Shown: positions 39,210 to 52,075 of the stretch, one piece after another
Numbering within the stretch: position 1 is the first letter of the stretch
Layout of the letters: each line of letters begins with the position of its first letter
Source: Plectrocnemia conspersa
Lineage: Eukaryota; Arthropoda; Insecta; Trichoptera; Polycentropodidae
NCBI GenBank assembly: GCA_009617715.1
Contig: VTFK01000218.1
Location: 62,001 to 126,000, forward strand
DNA length: 64,000 nucleotides
Reading direction: 5' to 3'
The notes under the pieces: model-generated
Told to the model about the DNA's origin: nothing
The model's input: only the letters and a program-made list of their open reading frames with translations
Database searches by the model: none
Position numbers and translations under genes: made by a program

Positions 39210-42122
39210 ATAACAATTTAACGGTTCTTTCATAAAAAACATTAGGTATTTAATAAATAGAGCCATAATTAAATATCTTATAAAAGCACCGGTATAAAAT
39301 CATCCATTTAAAAGTAAATCGCATACATATACAAATGTGATCTCTCACTTAATATTCATAAACTGCTGTATATTTTTGCCTAAATTAAATTTAAAAAGTG
39401 ACATAATATAAAAAAACAATATCTGCGTATAACGCATAATTCATCTCTGGTCAAATTTATTTAAAATTATTTTTTTATATATACGTAAGTTACATAATTT
39501 GTATTTCAATTTAATATTATATAATATAATAACATACTGTCTGATTTGATAAAATACAACAATATTATTAGTCCGATTTAAATCGTTCTTATAAAATACA
39601 AACCATAATTATTTCATGGCAATTTATAAATATTTATAATTACAATTAATAGATTATTAATAAATTATATTTTTCATGTGTAATAAATATATTAAATTAT
39701 AAAAAACAATTATTCTACAATAGTAATGAAAAAACGATTTAATAAGGAATTTTTTCTCCTACTACAATAATTTACTTATATAGTTAAAAATAATCCAGTT
39801 TACTATATAGGATACTTGTAATTTAATATACGTGATGGTATATTAAATAATCAATTATAAAATAGTTTTTATTCTATACGGATATTGATTGATTTTAGTA
39901 CAGCTAGTTTTTGAGATACTTCCACAAGTATTATTAGATTTGGATTATTATAGGTAGAAAACAAACGAAACAGCAATATTTGCCATAGACCCCAATTCTT
40001 AAACGCCGTGCTCTAACCGTCACTTGAGAAGCACTTTGGACGAATTCTCTGTATATGACCTTAACACATTTTCAACAAGATATTGTTTTAAAACATTAAT
40101 TAGTCTTATATACGCTCAAATCATTTTGGGTTTTATCTCAAGAATAAGATAATAAACAATATTTGTGCAAAAGTTGTGAGAATACTACGCAATATGTGTC
40201 GACGCATTTTCGTAAATTTACGCCGCTTTGGTTAAAGAAATGCTAACACAGAAACGGTTGACATTTCAATTATGTTTTTTATTTACAGTTTTACAAATAT
40301 TTATGTTAATAAAATACGTTTTTAAATGACATCATAAATTAGGTTGCAGTATTAAAAAATGTTCTAATCACATATTTTCATTTTCTAATACGCCCACTAA
40401 CGATTAACATTTCTAACCCCCTGGGTGGGCTGATTGATTGGTTTATTCTGTGAAACGTTTCGACACGGTTTGCCAATATCGATCCACGTGCGAACTATGT
40501 TTTAAACGATAATCAAATCCATTATCTGAGTTATGTACATATGAATAAATATCTACGAGGGCTGTAACGGGTTTTATGCATTAAATTTGAATAAAACTAA
40601 CGAAACTTTTTAGTGTTTGAGTGTTAAATATATGTTGCATTGTTTGTAATGTGTGAATACTATTTTTGGTGTATATTATATATCAATATGTTACTTAATA
40701 GTTTTCGCGTATATACCCAAATTAATTCAAACATATGTATAATGTTATAAAATCACTACTATTATTCAAGTTTTATTTATTCAATATGAAATGTAATGAA
40801 ACACAGTAGCTTACGAATTACGCTATTCTGTCCTTTATAATATAATGAAAATTTTCTTAAATGGGTCTTATATTAAACTGTAATGATCTTGAATCATATT
40901 ATAGTATATAATGTGGAGGACAGGGAAACCAGAGAGAATCGATGCGTATCATTGAGTCATCACCCTCAGTTTTGATGATAAATTATTTCAAAAGAATCAC
41001 TACCCATGCTATTTTGATTTAATCCGATCACATTAATATTTATTTATGTATTATTTTTTATATAAATCAAAACACAACAAGGTCATTAATCATAAGCCGA
41101 CGTTTTCATACACTAATGCCAGATATTCTGATTATATCTATCGTGTGGTTTAATATATACGGCTCATTATGTAGGTCTCTGGCAATAATGCCAATTTGGC
41201 CTCAGATAATGCATCCCTCGGGATTTCCCGTCCGTCCATTTTCACTTTTGTCACTTTCCCTGAGAAGTGAGAAGGGTCGGTCGGTATGTCACCCCGCAAA
41301 TTGCCGATTGTGTCCTGCAGGACGACCGGTGCGTCATCAAAAAATAATTATCCGCTTCGCCGCAAAAGGATTATATTATTCTGATTGTGCCGTTGTCTGT
41401 AGTATCTCATTTGCGGTCGATTTCAAGCTCGGTTCGCGAGACACCGACCCTATTAGTGGGTCAGAATTTTTTTTTATAATAATTTTCTCACGCGAAACTA
41501 CGAGAGCGCGTCGCCGAGAGCGAAAACGCATAATGTTCGAATCGGGTGTGTATAATTTGTGAGATCGGTTTTGAAAAAGTCAGTACGGATGGATCGAGCT
41601 ACTTTTTAGTGCGTTACTTCGTTACGTTGTGATATATTTCATTTCAATTAAAATTTTGTGCATAAAAAACATGAATAGTTTGACGTATGCTTTCTATTTA
41701 AAAAATGAGCTTGTATATGCATATATTATTCGAATGTGATAAAAATTATTGTTTATATACAGTGCTTTTTTTAAACAAAAAAAGATGCTGGAACTCACTT
41801 ATTATACTCAAGCTTTTTACTAAAGAAAATTACACTCAAATATCATTTAAATGAAATTTAAAACAGCTTTTCCTATGCCACGAAACGGATAAAAAATTTA
41901 TCATCAATTTTTTCTTTACTTAAAACATGTCAAATCTAAAGTTAAGCGAACAAATACAATTATACAAATTAAAGCCTAAATGTAAAATAAAATTATAAAA
42001 TATCATATATTTGAATGAAAGTCTAAAGTGATTTCCAAAGTTTTGTCCAATTCTCTTCTGACAAATCTTCTCGATTCATTTTTTTTAATGTTGGTGTCTA
42101 TGACCGAATGAAATCTGAGAAA
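39210..42122. other. Gene-free stretch; islands 40380-40520 and 41100-41620
   Basis: Very AT-rich from 39230 to 40370. The island at 41100-41620 has a 148-codon plus frame (41116-41562), but its product is low in structure-like patterning, rich in arginine and serine, and matches no family I know. I treat it as non-coding. Confidence 0.5.
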
Positions 42123-42830
42123 CTACAGATCAACGTATTTTGAAGGATCGAAAAGTGGTCCGACGAGTTTGATGAACAAAAGTGCAAAAAAACTGTATTG
42201 GTCTTGAACAAAGTTCTTATTGGGGTAATACTTCACTTGAAAAAATTCAGAGCACATTTCAAACGCAATTTTTTTCAGGATGTCTTTTCGAGAATGTATT
42301 CGCGAAATCCACGAATCATTTTTTAAAGTTTGGTTAAACTTCGCAACCAGAAAGACGCAGTTGGAACTGGTAATAATGTATTCGTACATATATTGCGAGT
42401 TACTTTGATGGGCGAGTATCGTTTTCTCCGAGCGGTAGTGGAGAAGCTAGCGGTGGGATGTTGCCAGTTGATCTTCAGAGGCCTTGTAGGTGAGAAAGCG
42501 ACGGTGTAATATGGTCCTAGTCTACGGACCGTATCTCAACGTATCTCCTGTCAGGCCATGACTGCGTATCTGCACGTCTGCCGTGTTTTTGCGTCAAAGC
42601 TCGCTGACAAATCACAATCATGCAGCGATCGTCCAGCCAATTGTTGCACTCGTTTCTTAGAACAAAGAAATATATTTACGCCTTTAGAAAGTGACATTTT
42701 CTTGATGGACATCTTTTCGAGGTAGAATTGTGTGGCCTTACGGTGCGTTTTGTCTTCCGGTGATATATTATTTCTCGTGACAAAGAAATATTTTTCCAAT
42801 GCATCGGAGAACACTTGCTTCTTATTTATG
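42123..42830 (-). pseudogene. Possible decayed coding sequence, family unknown
   Basis: Two minus-strand frames lie head to tail: 42551-42830 (containing SDALEKYFFVTRNNISPEDK and KATQFYLEKMSIKKMSLSKG) and 42123-42389 (containing FEMCSEFFQVKYYPNKNFVQ and FIKLVGPLFDPSKYVDL, then a stop). Both have a balanced, protein-like composition unlike chance frames nearby, and the linking segment has stops in all frames I checked. I do not recognise the family. It could be a transposase relic, a processed pseudogene, or chance. Confidence 0.25.
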
Positions 42831-43213
42831 TGAAAGCCTTTTTTTGTGTGGTCCCATCATTTACACCATATTGTCTTGTTTCTCTCAATCATTAATGAAC
42901 GTTCATTTTTGGTCACAGCAATTTACTGCGTGAATATCAAGATTGAAAACTCCCATAATTTTTTTTTTAGTTTATGGTAGTTTGATTGATATGCTCCTAA
43001 ATTCAATCTCTCCAAATGTCAATTAAACATCAATATCTTAAGCCCAATATTGTATTCAACATTTTTTTTATCTAGCATTCTTAAATTGACTCTTTTAACG
43101 TGGAATAAATGCTTGCGAATCATTTTTTGAAGAAAAAAACGGTGTAAAATATACAGCACCTGCAGCATATTTATAATAGATCCAAAATCAAGGGACAAGT
43201 GAAGGCACTTGCT

Positions 43214-43328
43214 CCCCCCCCCCCACTTGAATTTGGCCTGAAAAATGCATGTCATTTAATGAAATACTAAGAATTTTAATGAAATAAAAATATTAAAAAA
43301 AGCAATCACTGACTAGCCAACCCCCCCC
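43214..43328. repeat. Poly-C tracts
   Basis: Eleven consecutive C at 43214-43224 and eight at 43321-43328, unusual in this AT-rich DNA. Between them the sequence is AT-rich. No function is evident. Confidence 0.9.
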
Positions 43329-43424
43329 TCTCCTTGAAAAATGCAAAAATGACGTCCCCGATTCCAAACCAAATATTCTCTGGTTATCCTTCAAAAAAAA
43401 TTTAAAAAATATCTATACCAAAAA

Positions 43425-43865
43425 TATATTTTAAAATATGTAATTTTAGTGAAATGATATCGAAATATATTTTCACCAGTAGATATATATTTTTACCAGT
43501 AAAATATTATTTATCTGGAAGGTGCTAATAAAATTATATGATTAATTTAACTTTTCCATACGTAGTAATACGTATATTTACATACTTATCATTATTTATT
43601 TAAATGCGATGTATGAATGATTATATTTTTTGGTCCAAATACATTTTCACCAGTAGATATATATTTCTACTAACGAAAATATAATTCAACTGTTAGGCGC
43701 TAGTAAAGTTCTATGTCGTTCTAAAATTATTATTTTGCTGTTCAAACCCAAACATAACCTACACGAATTAACCAAACCCAACTTGACCCAATGAAAGTTT
43801 TAAAACTGATAATAGTCTTAGAACTTTCAATAAGTCCAAAATACGAACTTAACCACTTTAAAACA
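43425..43865 (+). repeat. REP-B copy 2
   Basis: It aligns along its whole length with the reverse complement of 57990-58415. Landmarks are TATTTTCACCAGTAGATATA (twice, near 43470 and 43650), TACTTATCATTATTTATTTA, and then TGACCCAATGAAxGTTTTAAAAC. The element contains an inverted pair of CACCAGTAGA/TCTACT words. No coding sequence was recognised. Confidence 0.7.
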
Positions 43866-44089
43866 TTTTGTTGAAAGACAAGACGTCATAGTGCTTTTAA
43901 CATAACATAATAAAAATTAAATCTAATGCCACCCAAATCCAGGACAAAGCTCGGTAGTAAAGTACTGGTTAAATTAAAGAACTAATTATCAATGTTTTTA
44001 TCTATTTAAAAAATTGCCTATTTTTTTTTTGTTTGTCTTATATAAATATGTACAATACTTGTATGTACTCTCCGTTCATTATTTTATAT

Positions 44090-44285
44090 GTGTGTAGGGA
44101 TTTCAACTGCCTTTCACAATTTGTTATAATTTAGAGGTCATTCTAATGACCATTTCGAACAAACGATACAAATCTCGGAAGTTAGGCCACATAGTTTTTT
44201 CACAATAATTGAAAAGAGATCTCGTGACTAAACAATTGAAAATATTTCACAGACCATTTATAATAACACATCTGTCCCGAGACGA
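44090..44285 (+). repeat. REP-C copy 1
   Basis: It shares ordered words with 46475-46660: AGGTCATT followed by CATTTCGAACAAA, AAATCTCG, AATATTTCAC, and ACATCTGTCCCGAGACGATA. The last 20 bases are nearly identical in both copies. Unit length is about 195 bases, same orientation. No terminal repeats were seen. Confidence 0.6.
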
Positions 44286-46474
44286 TAATCACTGATAAGT
44301 ACTGCTTAAGAAACACTCTTTATTTGGAAAGGAAGCGCGCTAGTCAATATGCTCTACCTTGCCTATAATACTATTGTTCTTCTACCCTTAGGTTATCGAT
44401 CGCTGTAGGCCCTTTCGGCTTCAAAATATTAATTAAAGCATCCGTGTATTACTTCAGAAAAGGAACGCGTTATTTCGTGGTCCGGTCTTTATAAGCACAC
44501 ACCACATAAAGCATAAAATGAATCTTCAACATGGACTTTGCGAGCAGTTTACGCCATACAATCGACCTATATTGTTGGCTTTCAAGATTCAAACGGTACG
44601 ATGCGTACGAACGGAAGACAGATGGTAGTCGCTGGAGTTACGAAACCAGTTTTCTCGGGCGCTCTGCCCCCATCCGTCGGCCATTCACGCCTTTGTCTCC
44701 TTTGGGAGTGCAATCGCCTTTGTAGTGTAGACACTTGACTCACTGTGACCGAGCGATGGCGATTTCTTCACTTCTCGGTCAAGGTGACGACGAATCAAAC
44801 GACAACTCTAGTATGCTAATCGGAAAGAAAGTGAACCGAGATGGACCGACTCACCCAAATCGGATTGGCGCTAATGGCGAATAAATTTGGACACGGTTTT
44901 TGGTAACTGATGTCAAACTGTGTAATTGGAGTTTCATGCAGATTTCACGATAACCCGTCTTTTGATATTTGCATTTTATTTAAATTTTTACGAGGAAAGA
45001 TATCATTTGATTTCAAAATTACCATAGAACGTAATATGGCGAAACATAATAGTTGAAAATGTAAAACATCTTCCATTGATAACAAATAAATTATAATACA
45101 ATTCTAGAGTGATCGTGAAACGTAATTAAAATATCTGATCTGATATTGTGGCATAATCTTTCTGTTTATTATTATGTATAGGCGAATAGTATATGTACAT
45201 ATATTATTATATATATATATCAGAAGCTTGTCATTGAGACGTAAAATATAATAAATTCATATTCAGAAAGGTTAGAAAAATATTAACAATAAAAGAACAC
45301 ACTTTTTGACTTGATTTAAAGAAACGTGGTATATTCGTGACGTTCATTGCATAATATTGCATGCCAAACCCTATAGCTGTTTTTGATTTCGTTCGATGAC
45401 ATCACGTGTATTCATCATCAGTATTTAAAAATAAGATGAAATTTACTATATTTCAATATGATAATAAGTTATATGAGTCGCCTTAATTTTCAGGTGTATC
45501 TCAGCGCGAAATCTGAGTTTGTAACTCAATTTATTTTATTTCGATTCAAACGAATCCAAAGGAACGCCACTTTCTTCTTAATACCACAGTCAATTACGCT
45601 TTAATCCTTTTACGCAAAGCGAAAAGTGTAAACGACACGTATTTTCCATCAACGAAGAAGACCGATCGTGCTCTTTCTTTTTCATTGTGCTATAAAGAGC
45701 GCAAAAATTTCGCCCCGGATCTTCTTACCTCCCGAATATCTTCAACGATAATAATCAAACGTGCGTGACTTTATTTCCTTTTTTGTATATAATAGTTTGT
45801 CATTCTCGAACGACATTAGATATTGCTTCCGATTGATGTTCTCGCAAATGCTCAACTTTCGCCATTGTTGTGCCACTACAAAATGTGTACCGAAACAATG
45901 ACGAAATTGCCAAATAAACGAAAAATTATCGCCGCTCGATTCTCTCTCTTTCTTTACGAGCATAATAGTCGTTTCTCACGAAGTGAAACGTTCTAAATGC
46001 GATCGTTCGACTTAGGATAGCACCCGAAAAGAAAAACTATAAATTATGCAGAGAACGGACTGCATTTTTTCTTAATTGTACATTTCTCACGTAGTATTTA
46101 ACGAAACGCCTGGTAGTTTAAATTATAATAAGGTTAATGAGATTATGAGAGAACTAATAAAATAGGATTGAATTTATTGTATCAGACAAATTTTGGATCA
46201 ATTCAATTAATTTAAAAATATTGAAAATAAATTAGATTATGTTAACAATATTAGCCATCATCATTTTAATGTATTTTTTTTTATAAATATAAATTCATTT
46301 TAAAATATATCTGTAGAATAAAAAGTTGAGGTATATTTTATTGTGCAACATTTATAGATACATATATTGTTCGGTTGAAATGCAGTTAGCCGCCTAGCAT
46401 ATTTTTTTCGATTGCTTTACTCAATTTTTTTTAGATAATCACACAAAATCTTAGTCTTTTTTCTAATCCTCTGT
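44286..46474. other. Gene-free stretch; islands 44300-44900 and 45590-46020
   Basis: The first island contains two overlapping plus frames (44531-44725 and 44538-44738) in different phases and no known motif. An acceptor-like TTTTCAG followed by GTGTAT is at 45487-45499. The rest is AT-rich. Confidence 0.5.
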
Positions 46475-46660
46475 GGGGGTTTCACCCACCTGCATAATTA
46501 ATCTAGAAGTCATTTTAAGGTTCATTTCGAACAAATGAAAATAAATCTCGTCTCAAAAATAATGCCTAACAATAGAAGAGAAATCTCGAAACTCAAAGAT
46601 TGTGTTTAATAATTGTTAATATTTCACGGAGCACATCCGTCCCGAGACGATATCGCTTCA
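46475..46660 (+). repeat. REP-C copy 2
   Basis: It matches copy 1 at 44090-44285: AAGTCATT then CATTTCGAACAAATG, AAATCTCG, AATATTTCAC, and ACATCCGTCCCGAGACGATA near the end. The two copies lie about 2.4 kb apart, in the same orientation. Confidence 0.6.
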
Positions 46661-49412
46661 ATCGAATTCGTCGAATTTTTTTTAAGTAAAATAATATTTT
46701 TTTATGAAAATACTATTTTTAATATCGAAATCATACGACTCACATTCTACTTATACTATCAAAAACATTTTTTTAATTATTACTAATTTAAATATAATTT
46801 ATTTATATTACATTACTGATCTAGCTGTCAGAGTTTTTTTTTATATGGAACGCAAAGTTATTTAGTAATAGATTAATAATATTGAGCAATATTTTTAATC
46901 CTGTACAATTTGTGAAATTACTATAAAAACGTTGTTTTCGTAGCTTTGTCTGCGGGGCTTAAGTGAAGAGGGAAGCGGCTGCTTTCTAATTCTCATGATG
47001 CTTAGCGTAGCTATACTTGGTCCGAGTTCGGATGAACTCTTGTGTGTCTTGCAAAGTCGGGAGTAATTAAGTGAATTCCGAATGAAAGTGAATGTATGCG
47101 TTTATATACGCTTGGTCAAGATAAAGGAGGTTGCTATGCTCTAACTCTTCCTGCTGCGAATATCAATTCAATTTATTAATTTTCGAATAAAGAAAGGTTG
47201 CGTGATTTGACTGTTGGAATTTATATAGGTAGAGATTTGGCAACATTGCACTTGCCGTTCCGAATAGCACATTTCAAACTGTCTGCCGTATCAATGCAAT
47301 ATTCTTGTTTTGTTTTTAAAGGCAAATATCAGCAGTTATTGATGCATTTTAGAATGCTAATCTCTAAGAATTTCTACTTGTTATGTATAAATACACTTCG
47401 CAAAGTCAGTAAAAAACTGATAGTATTTCGGTTTATTGCGTTTTTAACGCTTATGCGTGACAAACGCTTTCCCACCCGTTTCTTACAATTTTTGAATGAT
47501 TAATTTAATCTTAAGTTAATTACATAACCCGCGACTTTATACTTTTGTTCAGAGTAGAGACTTAAACATTGAATTAATCATTTTTATTGTAGCTTTTATA
47601 CCACTATCTAAATACAGTGATTAATATCAGTGGTGCGCAAACTTTTTTTAATCGTTAACGTAATTGAAGGGAAATTCTGTGTGGAACTTGCGCTTATACT
47701 TATGGCGTGTTAGAGGTCTAAATAAAACGATGGTTTTATTTATGTATTATATATCAGTTTAAATTTGTAGATTTTTGAAAAAATTAAAAACTAAGAAATA
47801 ATATAAAAATATGTAGAAAATATTTTAGCAAAAAATATTTCACTCATAATTATTCATATCCTTCGAGCACGGTACTGTACTTTAAAATGCTTAAAAATGT
47901 TAAATACATACCCGAAAATCAATTTAATTAGAATTGACAAATTTATCCCATCACACTTTCACAACGTGATTATATTTTTTTTAATTTGGCAGTGTCGCGT
48001 GTTAATTGCCTGGCAGTTGCTAAGACTGAGAGAGTACGCGATCTGCGTCGCGTCGCTTGGTACTTTATCTGGCGGCTATTGGGTCTGTTTTCCGTCTGAC
48101 CCTGTTACCGTAACAACAGAAATTAATATAAATGTTGATAATATAATTTTATTTCGCTATTTTAAACATTCAACAATATATCAGTTTAAACTACTTTCTA
48201 CGTTTTCATCGCGCTGCAGTCCTCGCGCTTCAGCGCATTTGCGCTGCTTTCGTTTTCCATAACTTCCCTTTAAAATATGACAAATTTGTAGCACTGGCGA
48301 CGATTTCTCCTTCGATCTCGAGCATCTCTTTCAACTTTCCCGTCGATCTTACTTTTTTGTCAGTGCATTGCGTGACCCGGTCAGTTCATAAGTCACGCTC
48401 TCGAATTTCGGGTTCGCCGCTCTTTGTTTGCTCGACTTAACTGTTATTTCGCATGCTCGGCGTTTTTCGGAACAATACCCTCGTACACATGTGGATCACG
48501 ATCACGAAGAGATGCTTATCAAGGAGTCAACCCCCACCAGACATTAAATCTTACATACGTGCCAGTCACGACGTAATGGGAAGCGAAAATCTGGGGCGAC
48601 GGACATCGATAAAACAAATTTTGAGAACCTAAAAATAAACATCCATATCTTTAATAGCATGAAAAATAACATTACACAAGTGAAAGATAATGCGTTGCAT
48701 ACATATTAGAGTGAATGTAAATCACTCCTATCTAATAGATCAAGTAACATTATGCCATATCACATAAATACACACGCGCATGCGTATGTCATGTTTTTCT
48801 CTGTTATTTGAAACACGATTCGAGTTCGCAAACGCCAATCGATGATTTATCAGTCGGACCCTGAGGTCATATAGCATCCGGCTTTGTACGCCCACAAAAA
48901 ACGTATTCTACTAATACAGTTCATGATTTTATATACTTGATTATATTTTGTATCCAACTTAATTTTCCTTTCCAAAATTATCATAATTTCGCATGCGTGT
49001 GCACGAAATTGAAAATGTCCATTTTGAAGCATTGCCTCTGATGCATCTATGTCGCAAATATCGTGCGAGACTTGAATATAAATTGTATTTTATATAGCGA
49101 TGCGACTAAAGTGTGTTTGAGGAAAATGTTTACACATATGAGTATTAACGTCAAATTTAAGTTTTGCTTATATATAAAATTTAATGTTAATTACATAATT
49201 TATTTTTAGGACCAGTAATAGCGAAAATTTTGTGCTTAAAATTTAATCAGAATATGTAATAATTTATGGTACTGAAAAATAAGTTCAGTTTTATTTATAT
49301 GTATAATTACAAAACTAAAAATCTTATGATATTGCAAGATCTCATTATTCACTATTTACTGTTAGGATTTGCAATATTGCCTCATTCCCCATATTTCCCT
49401 ATATATCATTAT
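46661..49412. other. Gene-free stretch; islands 46940-47170, 47980-48110, 48190-48620
   Basis: GC-richer islands alternate with AT-rich DNA. Frames 47198-47503 and 47897-48262 (plus) are open for 101 and 121 codons but carry no known motif. Nothing else was recognised up to the REP-A copy. Confidence 0.5.
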
Positions 49413-50452
49413 GCCTGCACTACACTCTCTAGAAGTTGTCCGAACCGAAGTTACAACTGAAGTCGGCCGAGACCTACGACTTCGAGTAAGCGACCACACT
49501 GTCGCAAATTTCATATGCCGTCCGGAAGGCGGCTACTGTTACGTACAGCCGGCATATTTGCGCGCGATCGAAAAATGTGCCAAATAATCGCAATTTTTAA
49601 ATTGTCATATTATTAATATTACGCTACTGATAATCATAAAAGTTTGTGTAGGCACTCACCAATACAATATCAGTGAAAACTTTTCGGTCGTAAATATTCA
49701 ATTTACGCAAAATCTTTGTCGGCTTTTGCAAAATGCCATAAGACATAAAAATGATACTTCAGAATACGAACATCACATGTGTGACTATCCTAGAATTTGT
49801 CGCCGTCGAGTCTAAATAGGAATTCGTTATGGTGTGACATTTATATAAACTGATCTAGGAAAATACATAAGGATATTGGAAAAGATTTTTTAACAAAATC
49901 AAGTACCACTAATTATTTTTTAATTATTTCATTTTATATGAAAAAAAATATAATAACGATATATGTTAAAAGAATATACTATCAAAAATATAATTAATCC
50001 CTTTTGGTGCCCTAAAATATTCAAAGGTGTCAGTAAGAGTATGTTGAAGTACCTGATAAGCATGTGGTATTATAACTTGACCACGTGACCACGATGCAGC
50101 GCTCGTCATGCGTGTTGACCATAGGACGCCTACGCGCATACTGAAATTCAACCGAGTTACTCGTTCTATCTCAGTTTGCGAAAAACCAGATCACGCGAGA
50201 GAGCGAAAGGGGAAGTATCTCACCGCTCGCGATCGAAAGAACAGCTCCGACTTCGGTCCCTTTGACTCGGAAAATATGCCGACAATTTTCGGAAGCGCTC
50301 GAAGCTGGCCAAGTCGACTGAATTACCCCCACTTTACCTCCCGTTCTCGGTTACCTCGGACAACTTCTGAGAGATTTTAGAGCGGGCAGAACCGAACCGA
50401 ATTCTCCATCCTTGGCGAACCTTGGCCAACTTCCAGAGAGTGTAGTGCAGGC
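49413..50452 (-). mobile_element. REP-A copy 4, full length, best preserved ends
   Basis: It starts GCCTGCACTACACTCTCTAG and ends CCAGAGAGTGTAGTGCAGGC, a perfect 19-base inverted repeat apart from one position and extending to about 29 bases. ATTAT occurs directly outside both ends (49408-49412 and 50453-50457), a candidate 5-bp target duplication, although AT-rich flanks make this weak. The minus frame 49966-50151 matches the short frame in copies 1 and 2. Confidence 0.92.
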
Positions 50453-51420
50453 ATTATAATATAGTGGATATATTATAACTTATGTACGTAAATATATAAC
50501 TTTCTGGAGTACTTCAAAACAGTGAAAGATCGACCACCGTAAAAATCAAAATCGATAAATAAATAAAAATTAATTCACCCAAGAACCTGAATCGCCTCAT
50601 TTATTATGCGATTGAAAAATATGAGATTAAGAATTTCTTAAACCAGAAATTGAATGGTGTTGTGTTGTAAGAGTTACATTCTTCGAACCAGTGAATCGGT
50701 TATTAATTCGATTATGTTTACCCCATCAAAATTTAATATTGCATCCATTGTTAATGGGGATGAATATTCACACTTTGGCGAAACACAATTTCGTTTCAGA
50801 GCGACCACGTACTGTTTAAACGTTCGCATACTACACAAAACCGCGCATCGTTTTATGTGCTAAATAACCGCTAAGGATAACTATAATGTAAGCTTTCCGC
50901 TGCAACTTTGCAACTGTGAAACTCGAAAATTAATTAATGCCTGCATAGCTTGCTCTGCAGTTTCGGCTTTTCCAGGAGACGCGTGTTACGAAATCTTAAT
51001 ATCATAAATCTGGAGTGGTAACTACTTTCCTATTTATAACATTTTGTGTAATTTCATAAATAAGTAAGACGTAATACAGACGATTATACTTTATACTGTG
51101 AGATCAAATATTGTCAAAAACATTAATTGTTAGTAAAATGTTTTATCTTCTTAATATAATGCCATATCATACATCGCAATTTATATGTTTTTAATAGCTT
51201 ATGAGCTAGCTTATAAATATACAATAATATAATCACATTTAACTTGTAATATGAATGAATTTTATTTTCCATTGGCAATTTATATACTGTTAGTTAATCT
51301 TTAAACACGTATGATACTATTTATAAATATAAATTTGCTTCATGTGTTATATAACCAGTGAGAGACTGAAATAAACTTGTGTACAAATTAACTCATGTTA
51401 TTATGATGATACAACGTTAT
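50453..51420. other. Gene-free stretch
   Basis: Mixed sequence to 51000, with a short frame at 50654-50863 that matches nothing, then AT-rich. The segment 51240-51345 resembles 23895-24005 over about 100 bases. Confidence 0.5.
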
Positions 51421-51882
51421 CTAGTTTATTAGATGGAAATGATTTACATTCACCCACGCCGCGTCACCCTCGTCAGAAGTTTCCAAGCGAGCAGCTAAGC
51501 TCATAAAGTATTCACGGTGGCACACAGGGTCATTCGGTGAATAGACACACCTGGTTCTGGCGCTAATTAGTCCACGCGCAGGGTAAAATTCGCAAATGGT
51601 ACACACAAAAGGCAGGATGTGATAGTCGCGGATGACTGTGCCTTCGATAATGGACAGGAGGCGCACCCTTGTCCTGTTCCTGTGCAATAAGCTATTAAGC
51701 AGCGACTCTATTCCCAGACGGTGGGTCAGTGGAGCTTTGCAAAATATCGCCCTCTTGGGGGCCACGGACGGGCTAGCAAGTAGCTCAATGCCAACTGCAT
51801 CTAATTTATATTTTCGATTTGCCCGAATCCAATAAAATAAGTCGAACGGGGGTGGAGAGTGCCCACCCTCCGAGTCTGGCGG
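51421..51882 (-). CDS. Unassigned 153-codon open frame, possible exon
   Basis: The minus-strand frame is open from just after a TGA at 51883-51885 down to a TAG at 51421-51423. The reading includes FDLFYWIRANRKYKLDAVGI, APLTHRLGIESLLNSLLHRN and FVCTICEFYPARGLI. It has a balanced residue mix, three cysteines near the middle (FVCTIC and RTRCVY), and no obvious transmembrane segment. No initiator methionine sits near the 5' end and I recognise no domain. It could be an internal exon, a relic, or a chance frame in one of the GC-richer islands, where long frames are more likely. No neighbouring exon was found. Confidence 0.2.
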   Translation of the reverse strand, partial: PPDSEGGHSPPPFDLFYWIRANRKYKLDAVGIELLASPSVAPKRAIFCKAPLTHRLGIESLLNSLLHRNRTRVRLLSIIEGTVIRDYHILPFVCTICEFYPARGLISARTRCVYSPNDPVCHREYFMSLAARLETSDEGDAAWVNVNHFHLIN

Positions 51883-52075
51883 TCATTCTGTTTGCCCTCA
51901 GTCTGGGCTGGAAGTACTCGCTTGTGTTCGATGAACGTTGAAAATGCACAGTATAATTATTTCACTCGGCAAATACTGGACGTTCAACGGTTGCTTTGAG
52001 CAAATATTTGATTTATTGTATTTGGAGAAAAATTCGTACTAAAAGTTACAAACAGCTCAGTTAAAATTGAGTTCG
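51883..52075. other. Spacer
   Basis: GC-richer tail of the island, then AT-rich. Nothing recognised. Confidence 0.5.

Noticed and set aside
41116..41562. 148-codon plus-strand open frame
   Set aside because: Composition is irregular (long serine, arginine and phenylalanine patches), there is no recognisable domain, and it lies in a GC-richer island where stops are rarer. I see no support for coding.
50108..50380. 90-codon frame inside REP-A copy 4
   Set aside because: It lies on the strand opposite to the shared REP-A frame and is broken in other copies. It is a by-product of the GC-rich subterminal region.
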